Source of the DNA: Yinghuangia seranimata | GTDB lineage: Bacteria; Actinomycetota; Actinomycetes; Streptomycetales; Streptomycetaceae | Assembly: GCF_029953285.1 (NCBI RefSeq) | Contig: NZ_JASAOI010000014.1 | Span: forward strand, 124,001-188,000 | Direction of reading: 5' to 3' | DNA: 64,000 nt | Shown: piece by piece, positions 18,055-27,324 of the stretch | How positions within the stretch are numbered: position 1 is the stretch's first letter | Layout of the letters: the number at the start of each line of letters is the position of its first letter | Notes under the pieces: generated by a model | The model's database searches: none | What the model saw: only the letters and a program-made list of their open reading frames with translations | Told to the model about the DNA's origin: nothing | Made by a program: the position numbers and the translations under genes

Positions 18055-19161
18055 ATGGCCCGCCTCGTTCCCCATGTCGAACCGCACGTCGAGCCGGACG
18101 CCGAGTCGTCGGTCCCGGTCGCTGCGGCGACTGACGACCCGCCGGTCCCCGTCGCGGCGCCCGACGATCCGCCCGCGCGCCGGGTCGTGCTCGTCGGCTA
18201 CGACGGCGCCGCGCTGCTGGATATCGCCTGTGTCGTCGAGACGTTCGACGCCGCCAACGTCCTCGGAGCGAGCCCGCGCTACGCCGTCGAACTCGTCGCG
18301 GTCGGGGCCCGCCCCGTCGCGTGCACGAGCGGCTTCACCCTGGCCGCGCACACCCCGTTGGAGGCCGTCACAGGCCGGATCGACACGTTGATCGTGACCG
18401 GCGGCCACGGACACGAGGAGGCCGCCGCCGACGCCCGCGTCGTCCGGCACGTCCAGCGCCTCGCCCCGGCCTGCCGCCGCGTCGCGTCCGTGTGCACCGG
18501 GGCCACGGTGCTGGCCGCGACCGGACTGCTCGACGGCCGACGGGTCACGACGCATTGGGCGTACGCGGCGGGGCTGGCGCGGCGCCATCCGGCCGTCACC
18601 GTGGATCCCGCGCCGCTGTACGTCAAGGACGGCGACGTCTACACGTCCGCCGGCGTCACCAGCGCCCTCGACCTGACGCTCGCGTTCGTCGAGGAGGACC
18701 ACGGCCCCGACATGGCGCGCATGGTCGCGCGCGGCCTGGTCACCTACCTGCAGCGTCCGGGCAACCAGGCCCAGGTCAGCATGTTCCTGTCCGGCCCGCC
18801 GCCCGAACACCCGCTCGTACGGCGGCTGGCCGCGCACATCGCCGAGCGCCCGTCCGCAGACCTGAGCCCCGCCGCGCTCGCGCGTGCCGCCGGGGTGAGC
18901 AGCCGGCACCTGAGCAGGCTGTTCGAGACGCAGCTCGGGACCACACCCGCGCGGTACGTGCGCAGCGTCCGCACCGAGACCGCCGCCCACCTGCTCTCCT
19001 CGACCGGGCTGCCGCTGGGCGCGGTGGCCCGGCGCTGCGGGTTCGGGTCGACGGAGACGATGCGGCAGGCGTTCCTCGACAACTACGGCGTGGTGCCGTC
19101 CGGGTACCGGCGGATGCACCGGGTGCGACGTCCGATTGCCGCCAGCCATCCGGCGGGCTGA
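18055..19161 (+). CDS. GlxA family transcriptional regulator (DJ-1 domain plus AraC HTH)
   Basis: 368 residues: Pro/Val/Asp-rich N-terminus (1-38), DJ-1/PfpI-like sensor (about 42-210, with SVCTGATVLAATGLLDGRRVTTHW) and AraC-type HTH (about 255-350, LARAAGVSSRHLSRLFETQLGTTPARYV and LGAVARRCGFGSTETMRQAF). The family regulates amino acid, amine or nitrile metabolism genes. Likely controls the divergent DJ-1 gene. ATG 18055 is preceded by TACCGT at six bases and no Shine-Dalgarno, a leaderless candidate. Confidence 0.9.
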   Translation: MARLVPHVEPHVEPDAESSVPVAAATDDPPVPVAAPDDPPARRVVLVGYDGAALLDIACVVETFDAANVLGASPRYAVELVAVGARPVACTSGFTLAAHTPLEAVTGRIDTLIVTGGHGHEEAAADARVVRHVQRLAPACRRVASVCTGATVLAATGLLDGRRVTTHWAYAAGLARRHPAVTVDPAPLYVKDGDVYTSAGVTSALDLTLAFVEEDHGPDMARMVARGLVTYLQRPGNQAQVSMFLSGPPPEHPLVRRLAAHIAERPSADLSPAALARAAGVSSRHLSRLFETQLGTTPARYVRSVRTETAAHLLSSTGLPLGAVARRCGFGSTETMRQAFLDNYGVVPSGYRRMHRVRRPIAASHPAG

Positions 19162-19177
19162 GCGCGACAGTGGACGC

Positions 19178-19930
19178 ATGAACGGCACCATGTCCGCCCC
19201 AGTGTCCGACACCCTGTTCGACGCGGCGCCCCAGACCGACGCGTTCGGCACGGACTGGACCGCGCTCGGCGACGAACTCGACGCCCACGGCTGTGCGTTG
19301 ACGGCCCGGCTGCTCGACGACGAGGCGTGCCGCGCGGTGACCGCGCTGTACGACGAGCCCGGCCTGTTCCGCAGCACCGTCGACATGGCCCGGCACCGCT
19401 TCGGCTCCGGCCAGTACCGCTACTTCGACCACCCGCTGCCGGACGTCGTCGCGGACCTGCGCGCCGCGCTGTACCCGCGCCTGCTGCCGATCGCCCGCAC
19501 GTGGGCGGCCCGCCTCGGCCGCCCCGCGCCGTGGCCGGACGACCTGGACGACTGGCTCGCGATGTGCCACGACGCCGGACAGCTCAGGCCCACCCCGCTC
19601 GTGCTGCGCTACGGGCCCGGCGACTGGAACGCCCTGCACCGCGACCTGTACGGCGACCTGGTCTTCCCGCTCCAGGTCGTCATCGGCCTCGACGAACCGG
19701 GCGCCGACTACACCGGCGGCGAGTTCATGCTCGTCGAACAGCGTCCGCGCGCCCAGTCGCGCGGCACCTCCGTCACACTGCCGCGCGGCCACGGTTTGGT
19801 CTTCACGACGCGCGACCGGCCGGTACGCGGCGCGCGCGGCTGGTCGGCGGCGCCGGTACGGCACGGCGTCAGCACGGTCCGCGGCGGGCGGCGGCACGCG
19901 CTGGGCCTCGTCTTCCACGACGCCACGTGA
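19178..19930 (+). CDS. 2OG-Fe(II) oxygenase (PF09859-type, DNA-alkylation repair associated)
   Basis: 250-residue Fe(II)/2-oxoglutarate dioxygenase. Iron ligands are His154 and Asp156 in HRDLYGD and a distal His near 229 (VRHGVS), with an Arg a few residues on (GGRRHALGLVFHD) suited to 2OG binding. The family is annotated as oxygenases acting on damaged DNA. The next gene, overlapping by GTGA, carries an Ada metal-binding domain, which strongly suggests alkylation repair. ATG 19178 lacks a Shine-Dalgarno and has GACAGT six bases upstream; ATG 19190 is an alternative. Confidence 0.85.
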   Translation: MNGTMSAPVSDTLFDAAPQTDAFGTDWTALGDELDAHGCALTARLLDDEACRAVTALYDEPGLFRSTVDMARHRFGSGQYRYFDHPLPDVVADLRAALYPRLLPIARTWAARLGRPAPWPDDLDDWLAMCHDAGQLRPTPLVLRYGPGDWNALHRDLYGDLVFPLQVVIGLDEPGADYTGGEFMLVEQRPRAQSRGTSVTLPRGHGLVFTTRDRPVRGARGWSAAPVRHGVSTVRGGRRHALGLVFHDAT

Positions 19931-20856
19931 CGGGCGCGGGCCGGTACACGCTGATCGGGCCGGACGGGCACGCGTACCGCAGCAGCACGCCCGGCACCGT
20001 CGGCGGCTACCGGCGCGGGCGCCTGTACGGGCGGCTCGACTGTCCGTCGGCGCTGCGCGCGATAGCGGCGGGCGGGTACGTCGCGCAGCGCGTGTTCTTC
20101 GCGGACGAGGCCACCGCCCGCGCGGCGGGGTACCGGCCGTGCGCGCGCTGCATGCCGGGGGAGTACGCGGACTGGAAGGCAGGGCGTATGGAGTGGGCGG
20201 GCGCGGACGGTACGCGGGGGCCTCGGTCGTCAGGGACGAAGCCGGTCGGCGGGCGCGCGGGCCTGGCCGCGCCTGTGAGCGGCGCCCACCCGACGGTCCT
20301 GGGCGGGGCGGTCGCGGCGTCCCCGCTCGTCCCCGGCGCGCTCGCGACGCAGGCGCGTGGGCCCGACCGCGGGATCGGCGGTCCTTCGCCGGGTGAACTC
20401 GCCACCGTTCTCCGGCTGTTGAGCCCGAAACCAGGCGTCGGGCCCACGCCGCGGACACGCGTCCGAACCGTCTCCGTCGGCCACGCACGCGACCCCCGTT
20501 CCCGCGCGTCCGCGGAAGCGTTCGTCGACGCCTGGACGTCGCCCGACCGCAGTGTCCTCGCCGTCGTGGACTGGCCCGAGGACGCCGCGTCCTGGCTCAA
20601 GGCCGCCCGGCGGCTGACCGAGCCCGAACCGGACGCCTGGGTGATCGCCGCCGGCCCCCTCGGGTGGGCGCAGCTCGCCCGCAGGCTGCGGCACAGCACC
20701 GCGTGGCGGCCGACCGACACCGTCGGCTTCGCGCCGGTCGGCACCCTGGAGACCGTCGAACTCGCCGGTCCCGGAACCCTCGCGGGTATGCGCGGCGCCA
20801 CCGAGGACGGCGGGGTCTGGCGCATCGGGCACGAGCTGATCGCGTACGACGCCTGA
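19927..20856 (+). CDS. Ada metal-binding-domain protein with unknown C-terminal extension
   Basis: 309 residues starting at a GTG overlapping the oxygenase stop. Residues 1-90 match the Ada zinc domain (YGRLDCPSALRAIAAGGYVAQRVFFADEATARAAGYRPCARCMPGEYADWK) with Cys39, Cys72 and Cys75; the position of the Ada methyl-acceptor Cys is Gly, so it should not act as an alkyl acceptor. Stand-alone relatives I recall stop at about 85-90 residues. Here a Gly/Pro-rich linker (90-175) leads to an unrecognised domain (about 180-309, SVLAVVDWPEDAASWLKAARRLTEPEPDAWVIAAGPLGWAQLARRLR in two blocks). This may be a fusion, or two genes joined in one frame. Confidence 0.72.
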   Translation: MTGAGRYTLIGPDGHAYRSSTPGTVGGYRRGRLYGRLDCPSALRAIAAGGYVAQRVFFADEATARAAGYRPCARCMPGEYADWKAGRMEWAGADGTRGPRSSGTKPVGGRAGLAAPVSGAHPTVLGGAVAASPLVPGALATQARGPDRGIGGPSPGELATVLRLLSPKPGVGPTPRTRVRTVSVGHARDPRSRASAEAFVDAWTSPDRSVLAVVDWPEDAASWLKAARRLTEPEPDAWVIAAGPLGWAQLARRLRHSTAWRPTDTVGFAPVGTLETVELAGPGTLAGMRGATEDGGVWRIGHELIAYDA

Positions 20857-20946
20857 GGCGTCCGATCCGAGACGTCGATCTTCCGGTTGTGGCGAAAGAG
20901 TGATCACCACGTCTTCGGACATGATCGGATCGCTACGCTCCCGCGC

Positions 20947-21468
20947 ATGGATCCAGCCGTTCCCCCTACGTACTCGGGCGTTCCCGCGCAGGGCGGTTCG
21001 CCGGACGGCGTCCCCTCGGGCCCGCCGTCGGGCACCGCCCCGGAACAGACCTCGCAGGCCGCTCCCGAAGCCGCGGCCGCGCCGACGGAAGGCCGCTTCC
21101 GCAGCCGGTTCCGGATCCGCAAGCCGGACATCGACAAGGCCATGGACGGCCGCGGCCTGCTGAGCGCGATCCTGCTGTTCCCGCTCCTGATGGCGGTCGT
21201 GTGGGTCGGCCAGATCATCGAGCTGATCGTGTACGCGGCGATCGCGCTGTTCTACATCGCGGCGAGCCCGTTCCTGCTCGTGGTCTACCTGTGGCGCACC
21301 TTCGGCCCGGCGCGCACGCCCGAGGAGATCGAACGGCGCGCCCGCTACCGCTCGGGCGGCAAGACGTTCCTCGGCTGCCTCGGCATCGTCGTCCTCGTCT
21401 GCGCGGTCCTGTTCGCGATCCTCGCCTGGTACGTGACGTGGGGGCCCGGCGCCGAGTCGGACTACTAG
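20947..21468 (+). CDS. Hypothetical membrane protein
   Basis: 173 residues, not recognised. A Pro/Ser/Ala-rich N-terminus (1-45) precedes a basic patch (RFRSRFRIRKPD), two close TM helices (about 70-115, LLSAILLFPLLMAVVWVGQ and LIVYAAIALFYIAASPFLL), an ARTPEEIERRARYRSGG loop and a third TM (LGCLGIVVLVCAVLFAILAW). ATG 20947 has TACGCT seven bases upstream and no Shine-Dalgarno, so it may be leaderless. Confidence 0.7.
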   Translation: MDPAVPPTYSGVPAQGGSPDGVPSGPPSGTAPEQTSQAAPEAAAAPTEGRFRSRFRIRKPDIDKAMDGRGLLSAILLFPLLMAVVWVGQIIELIVYAAIALFYIAASPFLLVVYLWRTFGPARTPEEIERRARYRSGGKTFLGCLGIVVLVCAVLFAILAWYVTWGPGAESDY

Positions 21469-21613
21469 AACCGACGGCCCGTCCCCGAGCGACCCGCGCC
21501 GGTCACCCGCCCAGCCCTCTCCGCGAGCGGCAGGCCCGCCGCTGCCCGACCCTGGAGAACAGGGTGCGCCTCGACGCGCCCGTCCCGGTCGGCGTGCGGA
21601 GGGGAGGGGCCGG

Positions 21614-22405
21614 ATGACCGCCATCCTCGTCGCCGCCTGCTCGTTCCTGATGACCCTGCTCGGCGGCTGGGTGGCGCGGCACGCCGGCGACCGGCGGCAC
21701 TTGGTCCTCGGCCTGGCGGCGGGGCTCATGCTGGGCGTCGTCGCGTTCGACCTGCTGCCGGAGTCCCTGGAGCACGCGGGCCAGGACCTGTTCGGCGTCC
21801 CCGAAGCCTTCCTCATGGCGACCGCCGGCTTCCTCGCCATGCACGTGGTCGAGCAACTGGTGGCGATCCACCGCGCGCACGAGGGGGAGTACGCCCCCCA
21901 CCGCCACCCCGGCGGTCCACCGGGCGGATGGGAGCACGACGGCTACACCAACGTGCTGGACCCGGCGACCCGCGGCGTCGGCCTGACCGCCGCCTCCGCG
22001 ATGGTGCTGCACAGCACGATGGACGGCTTCGCCATCGGCGCCGCGTTCCAGGCGGGCGGCACCGTGGGGCTGGTCGTGTCGATCGCGGTCGTGGCCCACG
22101 ACTTCGCGGACGGCTTCAACACGTACACGCTCACCCGCCTGTACGGGAACAACCGGCGCCGCGCGGCCGCCCTGCTCTTCGCCGACGCCGTCGCCCCCGT
22201 GGCCGGCGCGGCGATCACGCTCGCCTTCACCATCCCCGCCCACCTGCTCGGCCTGTACCTGGGCTTCTTCGCGGGCTTCCTGCTCTACCTCGCGACCTCC
22301 GACATCCTCCCCGAAGCCCACTCCCCCCACCCCCGCGGCGGAACCCTGGCCGCCACCATCGCCGGCACCGGCTTCATGTGGCTGGTCATCGGCCTGGCCC
22401 AATAG
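21614..22405 (+). CDS. ZIP family metal transporter
   Basis: 263-residue polytopic protein of the ZIP family (Zn/Fe-type divalent metal uptake). Diagnostic helices are MVLHSTMDGFAIGAAF (TM4 HSxxDG) and VVAHDFADGFNTYTLTRL (TM5 metal site), with a His-rich cytoplasmic loop (HRAHEGEYAPHRHPGG) before them and GFFAGFLLYLATSDILPEAH late in the protein. The direction and metal cannot be set from sequence. Confidence 0.82.
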   Translation: MTAILVAACSFLMTLLGGWVARHAGDRRHLVLGLAAGLMLGVVAFDLLPESLEHAGQDLFGVPEAFLMATAGFLAMHVVEQLVAIHRAHEGEYAPHRHPGGPPGGWEHDGYTNVLDPATRGVGLTAASAMVLHSTMDGFAIGAAFQAGGTVGLVVSIAVVAHDFADGFNTYTLTRLYGNNRRRAAALLFADAVAPVAGAAITLAFTIPAHLLGLYLGFFAGFLLYLATSDILPEAHSPHPRGGTLAATIAGTGFMWLVIGLAQ

Positions 22406-22542
22406 CCCCTGACGACCCGCACCGCGACCGAGACGTGCCGACCGCGCCGGGGCCGCGGAGCCCGGGCGATATTCGCGGGGGTGGAACGGTCGGTCGGCGT
22501 ACAGTCGGGCGGAATGCGTGCCGTCCCGTGAAGGAGTCGTTC

Positions 22543-23508
22543 ATGGCTGCCCTGCCCACCTATGCCGATGTCGAGGCCGCTGCCGGGCGGATTGCGGGGG
22601 TGGCGCATCGGACGCCGGTGTTGCGGTCGCGGCTGATCGACGAGCAGGTGGGCGCCGAACTGGTGTTCAAGTGCGAGAACCTCCAGCGGATCGGGGCGTT
22701 CAAGTTCCGGGGCGCGTACAACGCGCTGTCGAAGTTCACGCCGGAGCAGCGGCGGGCCGGGGTGGCGGCGTTCTCGTCGGGGAACCACGCGCAGGCCGTG
22801 GCGCTGTCGGCGCGGCTGCTGGGCATTCCGGCGACGATCGTCATGCCGATCGACTCCCCGGCGTCGAAGCTGGCCGCCACCAAGGGCTACGGCGCCGAGG
22901 TGATCACGTACAACCGGTACACGGAGAGCCGTGAGGACCTCGGGCGGGCGCTGGCGGAGGAACGCGGCATGACGCTGATCCCGCCGTACGACCACCACGA
23001 CGTGATCGCGGGTCAGGGCACCGCCGCCAAGGAGCTGTTCGAGGAAGTCGGGCCGCTGGAAGCGCTGTTCACCCCGTTGGGCGGCGGCGGGCTGCTGTCC
23101 GGAACCCTGTTGGCCGCCCGCGCGCTGTCCCCTGAGACGCGCGTGTACGGCGTGGAGCCCGCGGCCGGCGACGACGCCAGGCAGTCGCTCGAACGCGGCG
23201 AGATCGTCCGCATCGAGACCCCGGTGACGATCGCCGACGGCGCCCAGACCCAGTACCTGGCCGACCAGACCTTCGCGATCATCCGACGCGACGTCACGGG
23301 GATCCTGACCGCCACCGACGCCGAACTGGTCGACGCCATGCGGCTCATCGCGACCTACATGAAGCTCGTCGTCGAACCGACCGGCGCACTGGGCCTGGCC
23401 GCCGTGCGCAACGCCCTGCCCGACGACCTTCGCGGCAAGCGCGTCGGCGTCATCATCAGCGGCGGCAACGTCGGCATCGACCGGTTCGCCCAACTCCTCG
23501 CGCGCTGA
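22543..23508 (+). CDS. Threonine ammonia-lyase / serine racemase-like PLP enzyme
   Basis: 321-residue fold-type II PLP enzyme. The Schiff-base Lys54 is in AFKFRGAYNA, the SSGNHAQAVA phosphate-side Asn motif follows and the PLP-phosphate loop GGGGLLSG is near 180. It lacks the C-terminal ACT regulatory domain of biosynthetic threonine deaminase, so it may be catabolic L-threonine/L-serine dehydratase or serine racemase. ATG 22543 follows GAAGGAG at ideal spacing. Stand-alone gene. Confidence 0.88.
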   Translation: MAALPTYADVEAAAGRIAGVAHRTPVLRSRLIDEQVGAELVFKCENLQRIGAFKFRGAYNALSKFTPEQRRAGVAAFSSGNHAQAVALSARLLGIPATIVMPIDSPASKLAATKGYGAEVITYNRYTESREDLGRALAEERGMTLIPPYDHHDVIAGQGTAAKELFEEVGPLEALFTPLGGGGLLSGTLLAARALSPETRVYGVEPAAGDDARQSLERGEIVRIETPVTIADGAQTQYLADQTFAIIRRDVTGILTATDAELVDAMRLIATYMKLVVEPTGALGLAAVRNALPDDLRGKRVGVIISGGNVGIDRFAQLLAR

Positions 23509-23530
23509 CGGTGGGTGCGGGAACGGCCGG

Positions 23531-24733
23531 TCAGCCGCTGTTGGGGATGTAGGCCTCGCACGTGGAGAACGCCTGGTTCTTCACGCAGTTGAACAGCGGG
23601 TTCCACGGGCTGCTGGTGTCGAGGGCCGCCTTGGCCAGCGTGCCGGCGCACGCGTCGTCCGACAGGCCCCAGAGCGAACCGTCGGGCCAGCCGGCCTGGG
23701 TCGTGCGGTTCTGGACGACGTCGAGGCAGGCCGCCGGCGGGTCGAAGCGCTTGAGCTCGATCAGGAACCGCACGTAGTCGGGGTTCTGTTGCACGTTGGC
23801 CCGCGCGTCGAGCGTCTGCTGCGCGGCGGCCTTCGCCTGCGGCGTCGCGTTCGGGTCCTGGAGGACGACGACCGCCGCGGTGGTCATGTTGGCGATCTCC
23901 CGGAGCGCCTGCTGGACCTTCTGCTGGTCCTCCGGCGTCTTCGGCGCCGTCTTCTGGTCCTGCAGGGCCTGCAGCCCGGTGACGGTCGCATCGGCGGCGG
24001 ACCTGATCTGGGCCGCGGTCGTGGGTGAGTAGGCGTTCACGAGGCGCCGCTGCGTCCCCGAGAGGTCGCGGGCCAGCACGAGGTACTCCGTCTTGGCGTC
24101 CGGCGAGGTGTTCGGGTCGTTCGCCATCGCCAGGGCGATCGCCGAACCCTGGAGAACCCGGGTGTAGAACGCGCGGTCCTCCGGTTGGGTGTTCGCGGCC
24201 TGAATGGTCTTCAGCGTCAGATTGACGTTCGCCAGATATCCGGCGTAGGTCTCCTGCTCGAACTTCGGGGTGTTCGGGTCCTTGACCGCGGCCAGCGCCT
24301 TGGCCACGCCGTCCTGCAACCGCTGCTTGTCGGCGTCCGGCAGGTTGAGCGTCGCGATCTTCTCGGACGCCGACGTCGCGTCCTGTTGTACGAGGCCCTG
24401 CACAGGCCCCCCGGGCGTCGTCGCGGTCCCGGTCGAGGTGGTGCCCGGCGCCCCTGACGAGGGCGTGTTCGACCCTCCTGTGCCGCCCGTCTTCGGACTC
24501 TCCGTCTTCTGCGTGCCCGTCTTCGACGGGTTCGGCGTCGGCTGCGTGCCCGCCCCTCCCGTGGGACCCGGCGTGGGCTGGTTCGACGGCGGGGGAGTGT
24601 CGTCGGACGCAGCGCTCGGGGCCTGCGCGACGGCGGCGGGTGCCGCCAGGGCGGCGGTCGGGAACGCGACCGCGGCCGCCAGGCAGGACGCGCCGACGAT
24701 CCGGGGGATCCTGCGGGCTGCGGGTGTGGACAT
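23531..24733 (-). CDS. Secreted hypothetical protein
   Basis: 400 residues. Sec signal peptide (RRIPRIVGASCLAAAVAFP, Ala-rich, likely cut near AALAAPA), a Pro/Thr/Ser/Gly-rich stalk (about 40-110), then an alpha-helical Gln/Ala-rich region (about 115-330) and a C-terminal part with four Cys (PPAACLD, DDACAG, LFNCVKN, STCEAY) that may form disulfides. No domain recognised. ATG 24733 chosen for the intact signal peptide. Confidence 0.75.
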   Translation of the reverse strand: MSTPAARRIPRIVGASCLAAAVAFPTAALAAPAAVAQAPSAASDDTPPPSNQPTPGPTGGAGTQPTPNPSKTGTQKTESPKTGGTGGSNTPSSGAPGTTSTGTATTPGGPVQGLVQQDATSASEKIATLNLPDADKQRLQDGVAKALAAVKDPNTPKFEQETYAGYLANVNLTLKTIQAANTQPEDRAFYTRVLQGSAIALAMANDPNTSPDAKTEYLVLARDLSGTQRRLVNAYSPTTAAQIRSAADATVTGLQALQDQKTAPKTPEDQQKVQQALREIANMTTAAVVVLQDPNATPQAKAAAQQTLDARANVQQNPDYVRFLIELKRFDPPAACLDVVQNRTTQAGWPDGSLWGLSDDACAGTLAKAALDTSSPWNPLFNCVKNQAFSTCEAYIPNSG

Positions 24734-24879
24734 GGCGGTTCCAGGTGCGTGTGGACGTTGCTGCGTTCGCCGTCGCCGGCTCGGCCGTGTTACGGCCACC
24801 GGAGACGGATGCTCGACGGTGGACACGCGCGCCAAGTCCCACTCTTCGCCTGACGGCGACCCGTCGCAACCGCAGCACC

Positions 24880-25641
24880 TCAGGCCGGTTTGCGGGCCTC
24901 GATCAGGAACCGGGTCGTGTGGGCCACGAACGGGCCCTCGGCCTCGATCTGTTCGTGGAGGTCGCGCAGCCGGTCGCGGTACCGCTCGACGGTGAAGCCC
25001 GGCACCATCCAGATCACCTTGCGCAGGAAGTACACGACCGCGCCGATGTCGAGGAACTCGGTGCGAAGGGTCTCGAAGCGCAGGTCGACGACGTCCAGGC
25101 CGGCGGCCTCGGCGCCCGCGTGGGCGTCGTCGGGATGGCGGGCGTGGCGGACCTCGGGCGGCTGCGGGCCGAGGAAGTACTCGACGACCTCGAACACGCT
25201 TGCCGGGCCGACCTGTTGCGAGAGGTACGTGCCGCCGGGCGCCAGGACGCGGGCGATCTCGTCCCACCACACCGTGACCGGGTGGCGGCTGACGACCAGG
25301 TCGAACGCGTCCGGGCCGAACGGCAGCGGCGGCTCGTCCTCGTCGGCGACCACCACGGCGCCGAGCGGGTGCAGCAGCCGGGTGGCCTTGTCGATGTTGG
25401 GCGGCCACGACTCGGTGGCCACCGTCAGCGGCGCGAGCTTCGGCACGCCGGCCAGGACCTCGCCGCCACCGGTCTGGATGTCCAGCACCGCGTGCGCGCG
25501 CCCGATGCGCTCGCCGATGAGCTTCTGGTAGCCCCACGACGGCCGCTGCTCGGTCGCGCGGCCGTCGAGCCACGAGAAGTCCCAGCCCGCGACGGGCGCC
25601 GCGGCGGCCTCCGCCACCAGGTCGTCGAATGTCCGTGCCAT
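24880..25641 (-). CDS. SAM-dependent class I methyltransferase
   Basis: 253 residues. The SAM site is AVLDIQTGGGEVL (motif I, GxGGG) followed by VATESWPPN and the FDLVVSRHPVTVWWDEIARVLAPGGTYLSQQVG block. Substrate unknown; the family includes small-molecule methyltransferases. It lies 95 bp downstream of a DHA2 exporter on the same strand and could be read with it. ATG 25641 has CACGAT seven bases upstream and no ribosome site, so an own leaderless promoter is also likely. Confidence 0.82.
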   Translation of the reverse strand: MARTFDDLVAEAAAAPVAGWDFSWLDGRATEQRPSWGYQKLIGERIGRAHAVLDIQTGGGEVLAGVPKLAPLTVATESWPPNIDKATRLLHPLGAVVVADEDEPPLPFGPDAFDLVVSRHPVTVWWDEIARVLAPGGTYLSQQVGPASVFEVVEYFLGPQPPEVRHARHPDDAHAGAEAAGLDVVDLRFETLRTEFLDIGAVVYFLRKVIWMVPGFTVERYRDRLRDLHEQIEAEGPFVAHTTRFLIEARKPA

Positions 25642-25736
25642 GCGCCCGATCGTGCCACAACCGCCCGGTCGGGCCACCGGATCATCGGGCGACGGCGTGC
25701 TCCGGCCGCGCCGCCGGGCGGCCGGAGCACGGGTCG

Positions 25737-27236
25737 TCAGGCGACGAGGCTCGTCTCGCGTCCCGGTGTCGCGTCGGCGGACTCCGGCTGCTCGCCGCGG
25801 GTGTTGGCGGCGCGCATGGCGATCAGGGCGGCGGCGGCCAGGAAGACGGCGCCGACCAGCAGGGCGCGGGCGAAGCCGTCGGTGTACGCCTCGGCCGGCG
25901 GGCGGCCGGTCGCCATCTGGTGCGTCGTGTGCGACGTGGCGACGGCGGACAGGATCGCCAGGCCGAGCGCGCCGCCGATCTGCTGGGACGTGTTCAGCAG
26001 GGCCGCCGCGAGGCCCGCCTGGTTCGCCGGGACGCCCGCGTTGGCCGCGGTCGCCACGCCGACGAACACCGCGCCGAGGCCGACCGACATGACCACCAGG
26101 CCCGGTAGCAGGTCGGTCGCGTACGAGCCGTCGACGGGGATGCGCGAGAGCAGGTACACCCCGGCCGAGGCGATGAGCGCGCCGACCACGATCACCGGCC
26201 GCGTGCCGGTCCTGGGCACGAGCGCGGACACGATCCCGGCCGTCACGGCGACGCCCACGCAGACCGGCAGGAACGCGGCGCCGGCCTTGATCTCCGAGTA
26301 GTGCAGGACGTTCTGCATGTAGAGCGTCACGAAGAAGAACATCGACAGGAAGCCGGACATCGCGATCAGCTGCGTCACGTTGGCCGCGCCCAGCCCGCGC
26401 ACCTTGAAGACCGACAGCGGCATGAGCGGGTTGCGGACCTTCGCCTCGTTCACCACGAACGCGATCAACATCGCGGCGGACACGCCCAGTTCGGCGATCG
26501 TGCGGGCCGATCCCCAGCCCTGGTCGGGCGCCTTGACCAGTCCGAACACCAGCAGCAGGAGGCCGCCGGTCCCCAGCAGCGTGCCGAGCAGGTCGAACTC
26601 GCGCTCGGGCGCGCGGCGCCGGTCGTTCGGGAGCAGGCGCGGGATGGCGGGCAGGATGAGCGCGCACACCGGCAGGTTCACGAACATCACCCACCGCCAG
26701 CCCGGCCCCGCGGTCAGCACGCCGCCCAGGAACACGCCCACCGCGGAGGCGAGCGCGCCCGTTCCGGCCCAGGCGCCGAGCGCCTTGGTGCGGTCCCCGC
26801 CCTCGGCGAACGACGTGGTCAGCAGCGACAGCGCGGCGGGCAGCATCATCGACGCGCCGACGCCCATCGCCAGACGGGCGCCGATCAGCACCCCTGACGT
26901 GGTCGCCAAGCCGCCGACCAGCGAGGACGCCGCGAACACCGACGTCCCGGCGATCAGCACGCGCCGCCGTCCCAGCAGGTCGGCCGCGCGGCCGCCGAGC
27001 AGCATCAGGCCGCCGTAGGTGAGCAGGTAGCCGGACGGCACCCACTGCAGGCTCTGGTTGGAAAGGTGCAGGTCGTCCTGGATCGTCGGCAGCGCGATGT
27101 TCACGATCGACGCGTCGATGAAGTCGAGGAAGGCGACCGCGCACAGCAGCAGAAGCGTGAGCTTGCCGCGGCGGGTCGCCAGGAAGTCCGGTCCGGGGGA
27201 ACCGGTTTCGGTCGGGGCTGAGGCTGTGGTCGACAC
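25737..27236 (-). CDS. MFS drug exporter, DHA2 family
   Basis: 499-residue 14-TM DHA2 exporter: FLDFIDASIVNIALPTIQDDL in TM1, LQWVPSGYLLTYGGLMLLGG in TM2, motif A GRAADLLGRRRVLI and the motif C-like GVGASMMLPAALSL. ATG 27236 precedes the family N-terminus. It is 88 bp downstream of an ECF41 sigma factor on the same strand, an arrangement suggesting that the sigma factor drives the exporter. Substrate unknown. Confidence 0.9.
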   Translation of the reverse strand: MSTTASAPTETGSPGPDFLATRRGKLTLLLLCAVAFLDFIDASIVNIALPTIQDDLHLSNQSLQWVPSGYLLTYGGLMLLGGRAADLLGRRRVLIAGTSVFAASSLVGGLATTSGVLIGARLAMGVGASMMLPAALSLLTTSFAEGGDRTKALGAWAGTGALASAVGVFLGGVLTAGPGWRWVMFVNLPVCALILPAIPRLLPNDRRRAPEREFDLLGTLLGTGGLLLLVFGLVKAPDQGWGSARTIAELGVSAAMLIAFVVNEAKVRNPLMPLSVFKVRGLGAANVTQLIAMSGFLSMFFFVTLYMQNVLHYSEIKAGAAFLPVCVGVAVTAGIVSALVPRTGTRPVIVVGALIASAGVYLLSRIPVDGSYATDLLPGLVVMSVGLGAVFVGVATAANAGVPANQAGLAAALLNTSQQIGGALGLAILSAVATSHTTHQMATGRPPAEAYTDGFARALLVGAVFLAAAALIAMRAANTRGEQPESADATPGRETSLVA

Positions 27237-27324
27237 GGTGTGACTCCGGTGGTGTGTACGGAGGAAACAACGGGGGAGGGGCGGGGCGGACGGTCGGCCG
27301 GAGGAGAGGCGCCGGCCGACCGGG

